This document shows positions 4,676 to 5,945 of a stretch of 5,945 bases of DNA, piece by piece. Made by a program: the position numbers and the translations under genes. The notes beneath the pieces are model-generated. The model ran no database searches, had not been told where the DNA came from, and saw only the letters and a program-made list of their open reading frames with translations. How positions within the stretch are numbered: the first letter of the stretch is position 1; every line of letters starts with the position of its first letter. This DNA comes from Spirochaetaceae bacterium (lineage in GTDB: Bacteria > Spirochaetota > Spirochaetia > Treponematales > Breznakiellaceae): the NCBI GenBank assembly GCA_031290405.1, contig JAITNO010000181.1, forward strand, positions 1-5,945, given 5' to 3'.

Positions 4676-5861
4676 TAAAATCCTTCCCGATTATGAGGGT
4701 AAAATCGGCTTTATATTCATAAGTCTGCATTTCATTTTCATCGCCGATTGTTTTGACGTCCGTCTTTATATTTTCACAGCGTATGATGTCCGCAAAAATC
4801 TTTACCTCTTCGTTTTGGTTGCTGTGGTCGATAATCTCCGTTTTATCGTAGCCGTTGTCCGTTGCGTTGCCGATTTTAATCACGTCATACCCAAAAACGC
4901 GGATGAGCTCCGCCGTCCGTCCGGCAAGCCCCGAAACATTCGTGCCATTCAAGATTTCCACCGTGCTCACCCTGCCGCTGCTTGAAAAGGCCCCTTCCCG
5001 CGTCAGCGCCGCCAATGTCTGCCGCACAATGTCTTTGACAAGACTCGCGTCGTAAAAGGGGAAGAGCAGCTGCTTGCCCGAAACCTCGCGGTAATTCCCG
5101 CCAATGCTCTGAACCGAAATCCTGTCGGTGTCGATTTTCGCAAGCTCGTCGAACAAATCCTCCCGCGTCCGCTGATTCATGTTTGAGCGCATCAAGGCGC
5201 CAAAGGCCTCCGCAAGCTCAGGGTTTTTCAGGTGCAGGTTTTTTTCGCTTAACCGCTTCAAAAATCCCACAAAAAATCGCTCCCGCCTCTGGCGCGGCGG
5301 CTCGATGTCGCCGTCGTTGTCCTCGTAAGACATATACTGTTGCGTTTTATCGCCGTCGAGCGCCGTCCGTCCCGACGGGAAGAGGACCGAGTTCCCGCCG
5401 TCGTATGCCTCTATCGCCTGCGGAATCGAAATCTCAACGCCGTCAAGAAGGTCGACGATCTTTTCCAGCGAAGGAAAATCCAAAATGACAAAATAATCTA
5501 TGTCAACCGAAAGGAGGTTTTCAATTTCATTGATAAAAGCGTCGGGGCGCTGCCCGTTATACACCGTGTCAATGCGGTCCACGCGGTCAATCTTTTTAAG
5601 AATGCGTCCGACGTTGCCCGGAACGTCAAATACCGCCGCGCGTTTTGTCGCAGGATAGCAGAGCGTCAAAAACGTGCTCAGCGGCTTGCCCTGGTCTTCA
5701 AATATAAACACCGCGCTGATAATCAAATCGTTGTCCGCGCTGGAGAACAGAGTCCCGTGCCCCGAAAGTGAGTAATACGCGGCCCCGCCTGTAAGCATCA
5801 CAACAATCAAGACGATGCCGACGAGGAGCAAAATACTAAAATCAGCGTTCTTATTTTTCAA
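4650..5861 (-). CDS. Membrane-anchored LytR-CpsA-Psr (LCP) family protein with LytR_C domain
   Basis: This 403-residue protein has a short basic N-terminus, one membrane helix (about 9-30), an LCP domain (about 46-205) and a LytR_C domain (about 298-395, beginning VSTVEILNGTNVSGLAGR). LCP traits include INEIENLLSVDIDYFVILDF (110-129), IVDLLDGVEISIP (135-147) and the LDG...YMSYEDNDGD region (168-185) followed by an Arg-rich RQRRERF (190-196). Typical LCP enzymes transfer polyprenyl-linked glycopolymers to the cell wall from outside the membrane. Here the usual SIPRDT element reads DVPGNV (79-84), and the usual Arg-x-x-Arg-type strand before the Arg/Gln helix has Ser178 and Glu180 instead, so transferase activity is doubtful. 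The start is TTG (5859-5861), with a weak GGAACAGG upstream; no other start leaves the membrane helix intact. The product may be a scaffold or envelope-binding protein. Confidence 0.85.
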   Translation of the reverse strand: MKNKNADFSILLLVGIVLIVVMLTGGAAYYSLSGHGTLFSSADNDLIISAVFIFEDQGKPLSTFLTLCYPATKRAAVFDVPGNVGRILKKIDRVDRIDTVYNGQRPDAFINEIENLLSVDIDYFVILDFPSLEKIVDLLDGVEISIPQAIEAYDGGNSVLFPSGRTALDGDKTQQYMSYEDNDGDIEPPRQRRERFFVGFLKRLSEKNLHLKNPELAEAFGALMRSNMNQRTREDLFDELAKIDTDRISVQSIGGNYREVSGKQLLFPFYDASLVKDIVRQTLAALTREGAFSSSGRVSTVEILNGTNVSGLAGRTAELIRVFGYDVIKIGNATDNGYDKTEIIDHSNQNEEVKIFADIIRCENIKTDVKTIGDENEMQTYEYKADFTLIIGKDFNGRFTKKS

Positions 5862-5945
5862 ACCTGTTCCAGCGTATCAGAAACCTTCGATCTTGTGAAG
5901 GGCGCCTCCATGTCCCACAGCGGGGAGCGCACCTCTCACCCCGAA
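5862..5945 (-). other. Window edge: probable 3' end of an unidentified minus-strand gene
   Basis: Two minus-strand frames run open from the edge. One ends at TGA 5877-5879 (tail ALHKIEGF), 15 nt before the LCP start and in its frame. The other ends inside LCP and looks less protein-like. The third frame has a stop near the edge, then a 24-codon open stretch from a GTG ending SDTLEQV. Its TGA overlaps the LCP TTG start by two bases, which is attractive for coupling but would make a very short gene. I cannot choose between them. In the conserved neighbourhood the expected gene would be yqeK or nadD, but the residues shown do not confirm either. Confidence 0.3.

Overview
The window reads as a chromosomal stretch of a moderately GC-rich anaerobic bacterium. 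My best guess is a host-associated spirochaete of the Treponema group. The grounds are the flavour of the RsfS, sirtuin and sugar-kinase proteins, a TRAP transporter, and an LCP-rsfS gene order that resembles the conserved obg-nadD-yqeK-LCP-rsfS neighbourhood. This assignment comes from remembered protein character, not a search; Clostridia or Synergistota remain possible.

Plus strand, 1-3051: the tail of a periplasmic solute-binding protein (DctP-like), then dctQ (small membrane subunit), dctM (large permease subunit) and a PfkB-family kinase resembling 2-keto-3-deoxygluconate kinase. Spacing is 6, 0 and 15 nt, so these four genes look like one operon. The kinase suggests that the transporter imports a hexuronate or related sugar acid, phosphorylated as KDG after conversion inside the cell.

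Plus strand, 3052-3449: an AT-richer gap of about 110 nt holds a sigma70-like promoter and a hairpin followed by eight T. A short gene follows. Its product (95 aa from the start I prefer) ends in a 70-residue tail that is 53 Asp and 8 Glu, punctuated by single Phe or Tyr residues. I do not recognise this protein; it is the most unusual item in the window.

3450-3524: the convergence point of the two transcription units, carrying a nested inverted repeat. Its inner hairpin followed by five T (minus-strand sense) is a plausible terminator for the minus-strand operon.

Minus strand, 5861 down to 3525: a membrane-anchored LytR-CpsA-Psr protein with a C-terminal LytR_C domain, then rsfS (ribosome silencing factor), then a Sir2-type NAD-dependent deacylase. 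LCP and rsfS overlap by 26 nt. The rsfS stop and the sir2 start are 2 nt apart, with the sir2 Shine-Dalgarno sequence beside the rsfS stop. The three genes are therefore probably co-transcribed and translationally coupled. The LCP domain has lost several arginines that the family normally uses for catalysis. The last 84 nt (5862-5945) probably hold the 3' end of another minus-strand gene that I could not identify.
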